From contig CALNYX010000006.1 in NCBI GenBank assembly GCA_942490925.1, positions 1-16,924 on the forward strand: a stretch of 16,924 nucleotides of DNA, given 5' to 3'. The position numbers were made by a program, and so were the translations under genes. This document shows positions 1 through 5,582 of the stretch, piece after piece; position 1 is the stretch's first letter, and every line of letters begins with the position of its first letter. This stretch comes from CALNYX01 sp942490925 (lineage in GTDB: Bacteria > Chlamydiota > Chlamydiia > Chlamydiales > JAAKFR01). The notes beneath the pieces are model-generated. The model was given only the letters and a program-made list of their open reading frames with translations, had not been told where the DNA came from and did not search any database.

Positions 1-1
1 T

Positions 2-166
2 GTTGCTGATCTTACAGACACATCAGAGTGCGCACATGTTCAGCTAGATATTCATCTTTTCCGCGAAGCTGAAAAGCCCGTCCGATTTATCGACCCCAGT
101 CATATTCAAAACCAACTGAATACTCTGCTTGAAGAATTTAAGCGGAGCAAACTGTCACGTCTTTAG
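2..166 (+). CDS. C-terminal end of an unknown protein (5' truncated by window)
   Basis: An open frame runs from the window edge to a TAG at 164-166 and encodes 54 residues. The tail is rich in charged residues and looks alpha-helical near the end (LLEEFKRSKLSRL). It ends 23 bp before the start of the next gene, in the same direction, so it probably belongs to the same transcription unit. I recognise no family, and the missing N-terminal part prevents assignment. The frame is open across its whole visible length and has a plausible amino acid composition, which is the only evidence that it is coding. Confidence 0.5.
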   Translation, partial: VADLTDTSECAHVQLDIHLFREAEKPVRFIDPSHIQNQLNTLLEEFKRSKLSRL

Positions 167-189
167 TTCAAAAATTAGGAGAGGAATTT

Positions 190-564
190 ATGCAAGAACA
201 CACCATCACCGAACCAATCAACATCAACGTTTGTGTCTTTTTACCAGATTGGATTCTGGTACGTCGTGACATCTCTATCGGCGCAAAACTCGCATTTGCG
301 ACTCTTGGCACCCTTGTAAAAGCAAAAGACTACGTTGCCATGCTGGACACAAAGAAGATTGCGAAACGTATGGGAACTCATGAAGGGGCTGCCAAGAAGT
401 TCTTACGTGAGTTGAAGCAAGCAGATCTAATCGGACCAGAGAACAAGCCACAGCCGTATTTGCGTAAATCTGCTGAAGAAAGCGACGCAATCTGCAACGC
501 ACAATTCATGCAGCAAGCAATCTGGGCAAGTGATCCGAGCGTAAACGTACCAGCGTTTAACTAG
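190..564 (+). CDS. Small winged-helix DNA-binding protein, paralogous to the initiator N-terminus
   Basis: This 124-aa protein starts at an ATG behind a strong ribosome site (AGGAGAGG). Residues about 20-85 align with residues 18-80 of the initiator-like protein encoded at 778-2070. Shared points are the GAKL motif (31-34 here, 29-32 there), an IA/LA + R-x-G turn, and an ELK...LI recognition-helix end (74-81 here). This fits a helix-turn-helix fold of the kind found at the N-terminus of plasmid and phage replication proteins. The protein has no equivalent of the C-terminal replication domain of its larger neighbour. I infer it binds DNA, perhaps the same sites as the initiator, and might regulate replication or its own operon. 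Specific function is unknown. Confidence 0.75.
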   Translation: MQEHTITEPININVCVFLPDWILVRRDISIGAKLAFATLGTLVKAKDYVAMLDTKKIAKRMGTHEGAAKKFLRELKQADLIGPENKPQPYLRKSAEESDAICNAQFMQQAIWASDPSVNVPAFN

Positions 565-624
565 CCGGCTAACTGTGGATCTGAAGAGTATTTTTGAAAG
601 GAACGTACAAGAAAACATACGCTT

Positions 625-661
625 GAAAAAAGAAAAAGGGTGAACCGGCAAGTTCACCCTT
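625..661 (-). terminator. Intrinsic terminator, minus strand
   Basis: A perfect 10-bp stem, AAGGGTGAAC (636-645) with GTTCACCCTT (652-661), has a 6-nt loop. On the minus strand it is followed immediately by a T-rich run (637 down to 625, TTTTTCTTTTTTC). On the + strand no T-run follows, so this terminates a leftward transcript although both flanking genes point right. Confidence 0.75.
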
Positions 662-690
662 AGCAGTCGGGTTTGTCCCCAACAAGATGT
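625..690 (-). ncRNA. Candidate antisense (counter-transcribed) RNA of about 66 nt in the initiator leader
   Basis: From the predicted start near 690 the minus-strand transcript would fold into two hairpins. The first is GUUGGG / CCCGAC (683-678 with 671-666; one G-U pair, loop GACAAA). The second is the terminator stem at 661-636 followed by a U-rich tail. The first stem has a C-A mismatch on the + strand where the minus strand has a G-U pair, so it folds better as antisense RNA. Size, position just upstream of a replication gene and a self-contained promoter and terminator resemble the known antisense copy-number RNAs of plasmids such as IncFII, IncI and IncL/M. The mechanism here is inference; no homologue is recognised. 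Confidence 0.5.
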
Positions 691-697
691 AAAGAGG

Positions 698-726
698 ACA
701 CTAGCCCAAGGGAAAAACCGTGTCAA
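698..726 (-). promoter_or_regulatory. Predicted sigma-70 promoter for an antisense RNA
   Basis: Read on the minus strand, a perfect -35 box TTGACA (726-721) is followed after exactly 17 bp by TAGTGT (703-698), which matches the -10 consensus at T1, A2 and T6. The predicted start point is about position 690. The perfect -35 box, the ideal spacing and a terminator about 65 bp downstream make it more than a chance hit, although the -10 box is weak. Confidence 0.5.
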
Positions 727-777
727 GCGGTCTGCACTACCCTTTTGCCTTTTTTCTAGCGCCTTAAAGGTGCTGAT

Positions 778-2070
778 ATGAAAGAATTTTTTATTGAAAA
801 ATGCGAAAATGCATTCTCCCCTGTTCCCAACTGGGTACAGCGCCTAGCTTCAATCACAATGGGCGCAAAACTCACATATGGTCGCCTGTTACAGTGCGCT
901 AACGACGAAGGCATTGCCTGGCCAAGCCAGCGGTATCTTGCTCGAGAGCTCGGCTGCTCCTTGCGCAGTATCGTTAAATACGTTGGTGAATTAAAAAAAC
1001 ATCAGCTCATTGAAGTCTCAAAAATATTAGTTGGAGAATTCCCTCGCACAACCTACAGATTCATCGTTCCCAAAGATCAATCATCTATTCCTTCTGCCCA
1101 AGACGACCGATTTCTTATCTCCTGCCCTTCTGCAGGGCTATATTACGCCAGCCCTACAGAAGCCGCACAGCATCAAGCTCCTACACAGCAAATTTCATCA
1201 GCACCCGCCTCTGAACAGGGTTTGCACGAAAACAGTGCAGTAGAGTGCAAACCTTGCGCAGGGGTAAGCAAACCCTGCGCAGAGGGTACGCAATGTTTGC
1301 GTAAGGGGTACGCAACCCCTGCTCTTTCTTATAATGATGATAAGAACAAGAGATTAAAACAAAGAAAAAACAATACCCCCCATATCCCCCCACGTTCAAA
1401 AGAGCACAGCTTTCCCAACAAAGCACAGCAATCTACATTCGGGGAGAAAGCATCTTCTTTTTCTCCTACTTTTCCTAATTCCCCAAGGAACCATTCTACT
1501 CCTACCTCTCGCAAGGACGCACGGGGCGAGATCCCTACTCGCTCCGCGTCCTCCCTTCCTGAAGGTATGACATCGGACTTCGAAGCTGTGTGGGAATTGT
1601 TTCCTCTTAAGCAGGGAAAAGTCCCTGCACAAACTCGCTGGAACTACCTTTCAAAACGAAATATTCTTCCAGAACTCTCCGTAATCTTATCGTCGATTAA
1701 AGAACATATTGCGACGGATCGTCGCTGGAAGCGCGGAATAGTGCCAAATTTGGAACGATGGCTGCGTGAGCACCGATGGACTGACCAACCTTTTGTTGAC
1801 CCGTCAGCCCAATTTAAAGAACTCAATGATGTTCTAAAGCAACAATTTGAGCTTAAGGCAGCTAAACAGCTCACGAACCTACGTGAAGCCATCCAAGGCT
1901 ACCCCGTACCCATCAATGACCCAGTTACAAACGAAGTAATCAATGCTCATGGAGGGCTAACGACCCTCTCCCGAATGTCGGAACAGAGTCTTCCCTATAT
2001 TCTGAACTCATTCGTTAAAGAATACACGGTGCTGTCCATGAGCCAAAAAATGGAGGCTGTGCATGTCTAG
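778..2070 (+). CDS. Replication-initiator-like winged-helix protein
   Basis: The 430-aa protein starts at an ATG preceded by AAAGG. Residues about 18-80 form a winged-helix DNA-binding domain (GAKLTYGRLL, then a helix-turn-helix at 50-78). Residues about 110-265 are a low-complexity, Ser/Pro/Lys-rich linker. Residues about 268-340 carry a pattern seen in phage and plasmid replisome-organiser proteins: W272-ELFPLKQGK, then NLERWLREHRW (324-334). The remaining C-terminus is helical. The architecture resembles initiators such as lambda O, where the linker DNA is the origin; iteron-like repeats do occur in the linker here (1216-1325). I infer it recognises these repeats and loads replication proteins. 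It could instead be a regulator. The stop overlaps the start of traK by 8 bp, so replication and transfer genes are coupled. Confidence 0.65.
   Translation: MKEFFIEKCENAFSPVPNWVQRLASITMGAKLTYGRLLQCANDEGIAWPSQRYLARELGCSLRSIVKYVGELKKHQLIEVSKILVGEFPRTTYRFIVPKDQSSIPSAQDDRFLISCPSAGLYYASPTEAAQHQAPTQQISSAPASEQGLHENSAVECKPCAGVSKPCAEGTQCLRKGYATPALSYNDDKNKRLKQRKNNTPHIPPRSKEHSFPNKAQQSTFGEKASSFSPTFPNSPRNHSTPTSRKDARGEIPTRSASSLPEGMTSDFEAVWELFPLKQGKVPAQTRWNYLSKRNILPELSVILSSIKEHIATDRRWKRGIVPNLERWLREHRWTDQPFVDPSAQFKELNDVLKQQFELKAAKQLTNLREAIQGYPVPINDPVTNEVINAHGGLTTLSRMSEQSLPYILNSFVKEYTVLSMSQKMEAVHV
1216..1325. repeat. Four iteron-like repeats (21-22 bp period) plus one inverted copy
   Basis: GCAA cores followed by a TGCG/TGC element and GGGTA begin at 1247, 1268, 1290 and 1312, spacings of 21, 22 and 22 bp, about two helical turns. 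Units 1 and 2 are nearly identical (GCAAACC-TGCGCAG-GGTA). Unit 3 contains a perfect dyad TACGCAA-TGT-TTGCGTA (1287-1303). An inverted half copy, GGTTTGCAC (1219-1227), exactly mirrors GTGCAAACC (1245-1253). Because the 22-bp spacing shifts the reading frame, the repeated DNA encodes different peptides, which argues for selection on the DNA and not on the protein. Confidence 0.7.
1216..1375. other. Candidate origin of replication inside the initiator gene
   Basis: The iteron block is followed directly by an A+T-rich stretch: 1325-1374 holds only 10 G/C in 50 bases, with strong purine bias on the + strand. Iterons next to an easily melted segment, inside the linker-coding part of an initiator gene, is the arrangement of the lambda origin within gene O. 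I saw no good DnaA box nearby. The assignment is inference from layout. Confidence 0.5.
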
Positions 2071-2410
2071 AAAGCGGCTTGGATTTGCAAGAGTCGAGTT
2101 CATCGCTTGTAAACCCGAAATCGATAAACTCCTTGCTGCTGGCTATACGATCATCGGAGCACATGAGGTGCTTCGAGAACAAGGTAAAATATCTATGGGT
2201 TATGGACGCTTTACCCAACTCCTACGAAAAGGAGTCAAACGCTCCATACCCACTGCTCAACGAGACGAAATCTCAAAGCAGCCTACGCTTCTTCAACACC
2301 AGCCACTTGCACTTCCAATAAACGAACAGGAAGACAAAGTACTAGGTGTGGTCGAAAAAGGTTGTTTTAAAAAAAGCAGCGAACAAACCGAAGATAAAGA
2401 TCTTTTCTAA
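2063..2410 (+). CDS. traK: TraK-like relaxosome accessory protein
   Basis: A 115-aa basic protein. Residues about 19-56 (I-x-x-LLAAGY ... LREQGKISMGYGRFTQLLRK) fit the TraK family of IncP-type plasmids, small proteins that bind and bend DNA at the transfer origin next to the nick site. The rest is a polar, variable tail. The start ATG overlaps the end of the initiator gene by 8 bp, with GGAGG just upstream. traL and traM follow in the IncP order. In RP4 oriT lies just upstream of traK; here that place is occupied by the initiator coding sequence, so the transfer origin is either inside that gene or elsewhere. Family call rests on short motifs plus strong gene-order support. Confidence 0.7.
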   Translation: MSRKRLGFARVEFIACKPEIDKLLAAGYTIIGAHEVLREQGKISMGYGRFTQLLRKGVKRSIPTAQRDEISKQPTLLQHQPLALPINEQEDKVLGVVEKGCFKKSSEQTEDKDLF

Positions 2411-2427
2411 CAACAAAGGATACATAA

Positions 2428-3168
2428 ATGGCTACTGTAAACATGGTTCTTCAGGGAAAAGGCGGCGTTGGAAAAAGCTTTGTAGCTAGCTTACTTGCTC
2501 AATACTTTACTGAATATGAATCCCCTACCACCTGTATCGATACCGACCCTGTAAACACTACCTTTGCCGGATACAAGGCACTAAATGCCGATGTCATCGA
2601 GATTATGGAAGGTGACGATATCAACCAGCGTTGCTTCGATAAGCTCATGGATCGCATAGAGATCCTGCCAGAAGACGACTCTGCACAAATGGTTGTAGAT
2701 AATGGCGCCGCAACCTTCGTACCTCTAGGCTCATACATGGCCGAAAATGATGTCACCGACTATATCCGCGATGAAACTCCACACAGACTTCGTCTCCATA
2801 GCGTTGTTACTGGTGGCCAAGCCATGCGCGACACTTTAGAGGGCCTTAAAACTATCCTCACAGCTTTTCCAGATACTCCAGTTGTCTTATGGCTTAACCC
2901 GTATTTCGGAAATATCGTACGAGACGGCGTACCTTTTGGCGAATTTCAAATCTACAAAAACAACATCCACCGTTTTGAGTCCGTGATCCAGTTGCCAGTT
3001 AAGAACCAAAATACATTTGGGCAGGACTTAACCAACATACTGAACCAGCGCATGACCTTCCGTGAAGTCAGTAACTCTAATTTACCGACTATGCAGCGCC
3101 ACAGAATCAAAAAATACTGGGCAGAAATTAAAGCTGAAATGGATAAGGCCGGACTGTTGGAGTTCTAA
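2428..3168 (+). CDS. traL: TraL-like P-loop ATPase (ParA/MinD-type)
   Basis: A 246-aa cytoplasmic protein, close to the 241 aa I recall for RP4 TraL. A deviant Walker A motif GKGGVGKS lies at residues 10-17 and a CIDTDP motif at 36-41, both typical of the ParA/MinD/StbB superfamily. Position between traK and traM identifies it as the IncP TraL equivalent rather than a partition protein; no ParB-like partner gene is adjacent. RP4 TraL is not strictly required for mating and its exact role is unclear. AAAGGA upstream serves as ribosome site. The stop overlaps the traM start (TAATG). Confidence 0.75.
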   Translation: MATVNMVLQGKGGVGKSFVASLLAQYFTEYESPTTCIDTDPVNTTFAGYKALNADVIEIMEGDDINQRCFDKLMDRIEILPEDDSAQMVVDNGAATFVPLGSYMAENDVTDYIRDETPHRLRLHSVVTGGQAMRDTLEGLKTILTAFPDTPVVLWLNPYFGNIVRDGVPFGEFQIYKNNIHRFESVIQLPVKNQNTFGQDLTNILNQRMTFREVSNSNLPTMQRHRIKKYWAEIKAEMDKAGLLEF

Positions 3169-3587
3169 TGGAAGATCAAGCAAAGCAGGAAACCGCAAAG
3201 CTTACAGCGGAAAAAGTGCGCCATTTGCTGATCGAAAAACATGGGCAGCCGTTGAGTGAAGATGATCCGATCCTCATGGTGGCTACCATGTTTGAGATGT
3301 TTCAGGATGAATACGACTCCACACTGAAAAAGCATCAAGTCGCTATTGAAAAATTCATGGTTACCAGCTCGAAACATTATGCCGACAAAGTGCAGCAAAG
3401 CACGGACGACCTACTGAATCGGGCAATTCAAGGTACCATTAGAAATAATATTGAGGCGATGGCTGATTTCAAAGAATCAATGCGTGACTTTACAAAAACA
3501 AACCGACTGTACGCGGCAATTTCCCTTTGCACATGCGTCATCACCATCTGTTTGTTCTTGAGCTGGATTCTCACTCGGGGCCAATGA
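3168..3587 (+). CDS. traM: TraM-like conjugation protein with C-terminal membrane anchor
   Basis: A 139-aa protein with an acidic, helical N-terminal part, a DDPILMVATMFE stretch near residues 32-43, a central coiled-coil-like region, and one membrane segment at about 114-135 (rich in I, L, C) just before the C-terminus. Length, single C-terminal anchor and place after traL match the IncP TraM protein. The start codon overlaps the traL stop by one base and its stop overlaps the trbB start, showing translational coupling. Sequence motifs are weak; gene order carries most of the assignment. Confidence 0.6.
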   Translation: MEDQAKQETAKLTAEKVRHLLIEKHGQPLSEDDPILMVATMFEMFQDEYDSTLKKHQVAIEKFMVTSSKHYADKVQQSTDDLLNRAIQGTIRNNIEAMADFKESMRDFTKTNRLYAAISLCTCVITICLFLSWILTRGQ

Positions 3588-4567
3588 TGGAAATTCTAAC
3601 TGATGAGGATCATGCGCGGTTAGTTGCGAATCTGGAGCACAGTCTTGGACCTGTCATTTGTGATGCTCTTAAAGATTCAACAGTCGGCGAAATCATGCTT
3701 AATCCCGACGGAAAGGTTTGGATTGAACGATTCGGGCACCCAATGATGCACGAAGATACGCTGACAGACAAAGAAGGGGCTTTCATAATCTCACTAGTTG
3801 CTAGCTCACTTGAGCTGACTGCAAATCGCAAAAATACAAGCATTGCGGGTGAGTTTCCAATTGGCGGTCACCGCTTCCAAGGTCAGCTACCGCCGAATAC
3901 TCCTTCTCCGATGTTCAGTATTCGTAAAAAGGCAGAGCGTGTCTTCACTCTCGACGAGTATGTTGAAGGTGGCATTATTACTAAAGAAATGAAGGTCGTC
4001 ATTGAAGAACAGGTGAAGCGAAGACGAAACATCATCATCGCCGGCGGAACTGGCAGCGGAAAAACAACGCTGACTAATGCAATCATTCATTCGATTAGCA
4101 AAATCAGTCCAAACCATCGGCTGTTTTTGCTCGAAGACACCTACGAGCTGCAAAGCCAAAGCATTAACACCGTGCGGCTCAAAGCAACAAAACAATTCCC
4201 GATGACATCTCAGCTTGAAGATACACTACGTCTCCGCCCAGACCGTATTGTTGTTGGGGAAGTTAGGGACGAAGCAGTATTGGGATTACTCGAAGCTTGG
4301 AACACCGGACACCCTGGAGGGATCTCAACGCTCCACGCAGACTCAGCGATCGATACCCTCAAACGTATCGAAACCCTAGTCACACGAAAATCAGTTTCAC
4401 CGTTAAGGGAAGTCATCGGTAGTGCGATAGACATCGTAATTTATATCACGAAAGCGAACACAGAAAGCTGCCGCAAGGTCACAGAGATCATGGATCTTGC
4501 TGGATTTGATAGCAGTACGCAAAAATACACAAAGGAATATCTCTATTATGAACCGCCACAATATTAA
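3584..4567 (+). CDS. trbB: TrbB, VirB11-type secretion ATPase
   Basis: A hexameric ATPase that powers pilus assembly and DNA transfer at the inner membrane of the type IV secretion system. From the ATG at 3584 the protein is 327 aa (RP4 TrbB is about 320). Walker A GGTGSGKT lies at residues 154-161, the Walker B region DRIVVGEVRDEA at about 220-231, and the His box GGISTLHAD at 245-253, all expected of the PulE/VirB11 family. The frame is open further upstream to 3527, but the ATGATGA overlap with the traM stop and the GGGG upstream favour 3584 or 3587. The 3' end overlaps trbC by 20 bp. Confidence 0.93.
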   Translation: MMEILTDEDHARLVANLEHSLGPVICDALKDSTVGEIMLNPDGKVWIERFGHPMMHEDTLTDKEGAFIISLVASSLELTANRKNTSIAGEFPIGGHRFQGQLPPNTPSPMFSIRKKAERVFTLDEYVEGGIITKEMKVVIEEQVKRRRNIIIAGGTGSGKTTLTNAIIHSISKISPNHRLFLLEDTYELQSQSINTVRLKATKQFPMTSQLEDTLRLRPDRIVVGEVRDEAVLGLLEAWNTGHPGGISTLHADSAIDTLKRIETLVTRKSVSPLREVIGSAIDIVIYITKANTESCRKVTEIMDLAGFDSSTQKYTKEYLYYEPPQY

Positions 4568-4868
4568 ATACCTGCTCTTTGCAGTTTTAGCAGTAGCGCT
4601 CATACATCCGGAGCTTGCCCACGCCTCAAACGCTATCAGCGACTTCAATGAACCATTTGAAAAAGTCGTCGGGACAATCACCGGTCCTGTTGGGCGTTGG
4701 ATCGCGATCTTCGCAATGGCTACCTCTGGCGGAATGCTCATTTGGAAGCGTGAAGATCCTATGGGTGGTTTCAAAATGCTTCTCAGCGTTGTTTTCGGCA
4801 TTTCGTTTATCGCCTTCGCTGCGAACATTGTTGATTCATTATTTTCCTTCACTGGAGCGCTCATCTAA
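4548..4868 (+). CDS. trbC: TrbC, VirB2-type pilin precursor
   Basis: A 106-aa small pilin subunit of the conjugative pilus. The start at 4548 is chosen because AAAGGAAT precedes it and it gives a clean Sec signal peptide ending AHA (24-26) before SNAISDF. Two membrane segments follow (about 45-63 and 73-95), with a GPVGRW...SGGMLI pattern typical of TrbC/VirB2. IncP TrbC is trimmed and made into a circular peptide. No separate TraF-like peptidase is seen in this window. It ends in TAATG, coupled to trbD. An in-frame upstream ATG at 4497 lies inside trbB and would spoil the signal peptide. Confidence 0.9.
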   Translation: MNRHNIKYLLFAVLAVALIHPELAHASNAISDFNEPFEKVVGTITGPVGRWIAIFAMATSGGMLIWKREDPMGGFKMLLSVVFGISFIAFAANIVDSLFSFTGALI

Positions 4869-5125
4869 TGCGTGAAATCCCAGTCCACCAGTCGTTGCAC
4901 CGTCATACCCTTGTGCTTGGCGCAGAACGTGACCTCGTCATGTCTTCCGGATTACTTTCGTTTCTGATTGGCATTGGCGGGTTCACCCTGCCCTCTGCTC
5001 TGGTGGGCATCGGGTTATGGATCATTTCAGTTTTTGTTCTACGCCAAATGGCGAAGTCAGACCCACAAATGTCTGTTGTTTCTGGGCGTAGGCATATTAA
5101 CCAGCAAGATTTTTATGAAGGCTAA
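4868..5125 (+). CDS. trbD: TrbD, VirB3-like inner-membrane protein
   Basis: An 85-aa protein with an N-terminal IPVHQSLHR...LVLGAERD motif, typical of TrbD/VirB3, followed by a hydrophobic hairpin (residues about 26-60) and a short charged C-terminus ending near QQDFYEG. VirB3 proteins sit in the inner membrane with the VirB4 ATPase (TrbE here) and help pilus assembly. It starts on the last base of the trbC stop. In most trb operons trbE follows at once; here an extra gene lies between. Confidence 0.88.
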   Translation: MREIPVHQSLHRHTLVLGAERDLVMSSGLLSFLIGIGGFTLPSALVGIGLWIISVFVLRQMAKSDPQMSVVSGRRHINQQDFYEG

Positions 5126-5137
5126 GGTACACCTTGG

Positions 5138-5153
5138 GATCCCGGAGGGGATC
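5138..5153 (+). promoter_or_regulatory. Hairpin presenting the Shine-Dalgarno sequence of the following gene
   Basis: GATCCC (5138-5143) and GGGATC (5148-5153) form a perfect 6-bp stem with the tetraloop GGAG. The GGAGG ribosome site (5144-5148) is in the loop and the first base of the 3' arm, and the ATG follows at 5154. Such a structure could control translation of the unknown gene between trbD and trbE. Confidence 0.5.
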
Positions 5154-5582
5154 ATGTTTCAAAAATTAATGAAGAAATTTGCACAAAACAAAGAGCCCTC
5201 TAAATACTCTCAGCTACTCTCCAGGGGAGACTGCACCGAACCGCTTGCAGATTTTCACGTGGATGTACGATCAGGCGATTACAGCTTTGAACTCCCTATT
5301 GATGCTAACCACAAATTCGAAATTACAGTCCCTTCTGGCCACGAAGAACTTGCTATCATTTTCAGCATAGACAACACCGACAACCTCATTGCTTTCAATG
5401 CAATCTGGATCAAGGGAGAACTATTTGCGCTATCCCAAATGATTCGTCCCTCTGGAAAGAAATTCAAAGAGAGTATTGAGCCAATATCAAAGGTTTCTGA
5501 AAACTATATTGAAATAAACGGCATACCGGTGAAGGTTAATTATACACCGAACACAAAGAGTTGGAAGGTCATGACATGCTAA
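5154..5582 (+). CDS. Unknown protein encoded between trbD and trbE
   Basis: A 142-aa protein with no signal peptide or membrane segment. The start at 5154 is set by a strong GGAGG and leaves 28 bp after trbD; the frame is open upstream to 4968, but that part only shadows trbD. After a basic N-terminus (KLMKKFAQNK) it has alternating hydrophobic and polar stretches suggesting a beta-rich domain (about residues 30-100, including SFELPIDANHKFEITVPSG). The stop overlaps the trbE start, so it is coupled to that gene. I recognise no family. Its place in a very conserved gene order suggests a cargo gene or an accessory of the TrbD/TrbE complex; either is speculation. Confidence 0.75.
   Translation: MFQKLMKKFAQNKEPSKYSQLLSRGDCTEPLADFHVDVRSGDYSFELPIDANHKFEITVPSGHEELAIIFSIDNTDNLIAFNAIWIKGELFALSQMIRPSGKKFKESIEPISKVSENYIEINGIPVKVNYTPNTKSWKVMTC

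Larger units (their letters stand above)
565..777. promoter_or_regulatory. Intergenic control region upstream of the initiator gene
   Basis: This 213-bp gap holds no plausible + strand gene. It carries, on the minus strand, a promoter-like pair of boxes, a hairpin and a U-tract terminator (listed separately), so it looks like a copy-control leader. Near the initiator start, GCGCC (759-763) and GGTGC (769-773) can form a short hairpin in the mRNA that covers part of the AAAGG ribosome site at 766-770. I saw no clear + strand sigma-70 promoter here. Confidence 0.45.

Noticed and set aside
1219..1325. CRISPR-like repeat array
   Set aside because: Repeats abut without unique spacers and vary between units; they fit iterons, not CRISPR repeats, and no cas genes are present.
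1031..1632. Several short ORFs on both strands over the initiator linker
   Set aside because: They have compositions typical of antisense or shifted reading of a low-complexity gene and lack ribosome sites.
2656..2668. ATCCTGC motif like the core of the IncP-type nick site
   Set aside because: It lies inside traL coding sequence, has G instead of a pyrimidine before ATCCTG, and no flanking inverted repeat. A similar ATCCTG at about 9790 is inside trbL. Neither is credible as oriT.
2428..3168. Plasmid partition ParA
   Set aside because: The deviant Walker A alone would fit, but there is no adjacent parB or parS-like repeat, and position between traK and traM matches TraL.
3527..3583. Upstream extension of trbB to an ATG at 3527
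   Set aside because: These codons lie in the traM membrane-anchor region and give a His-rich peptide unlike TrbB; the ATGA overlap at 3584 fits the coupled style of the operon.
4968..5153. Upstream extension of the unknown gene into trbD
   Set aside because: This part is an out-of-frame shadow of trbD; the strong GGAGG at 5144 sets the start at 5154.
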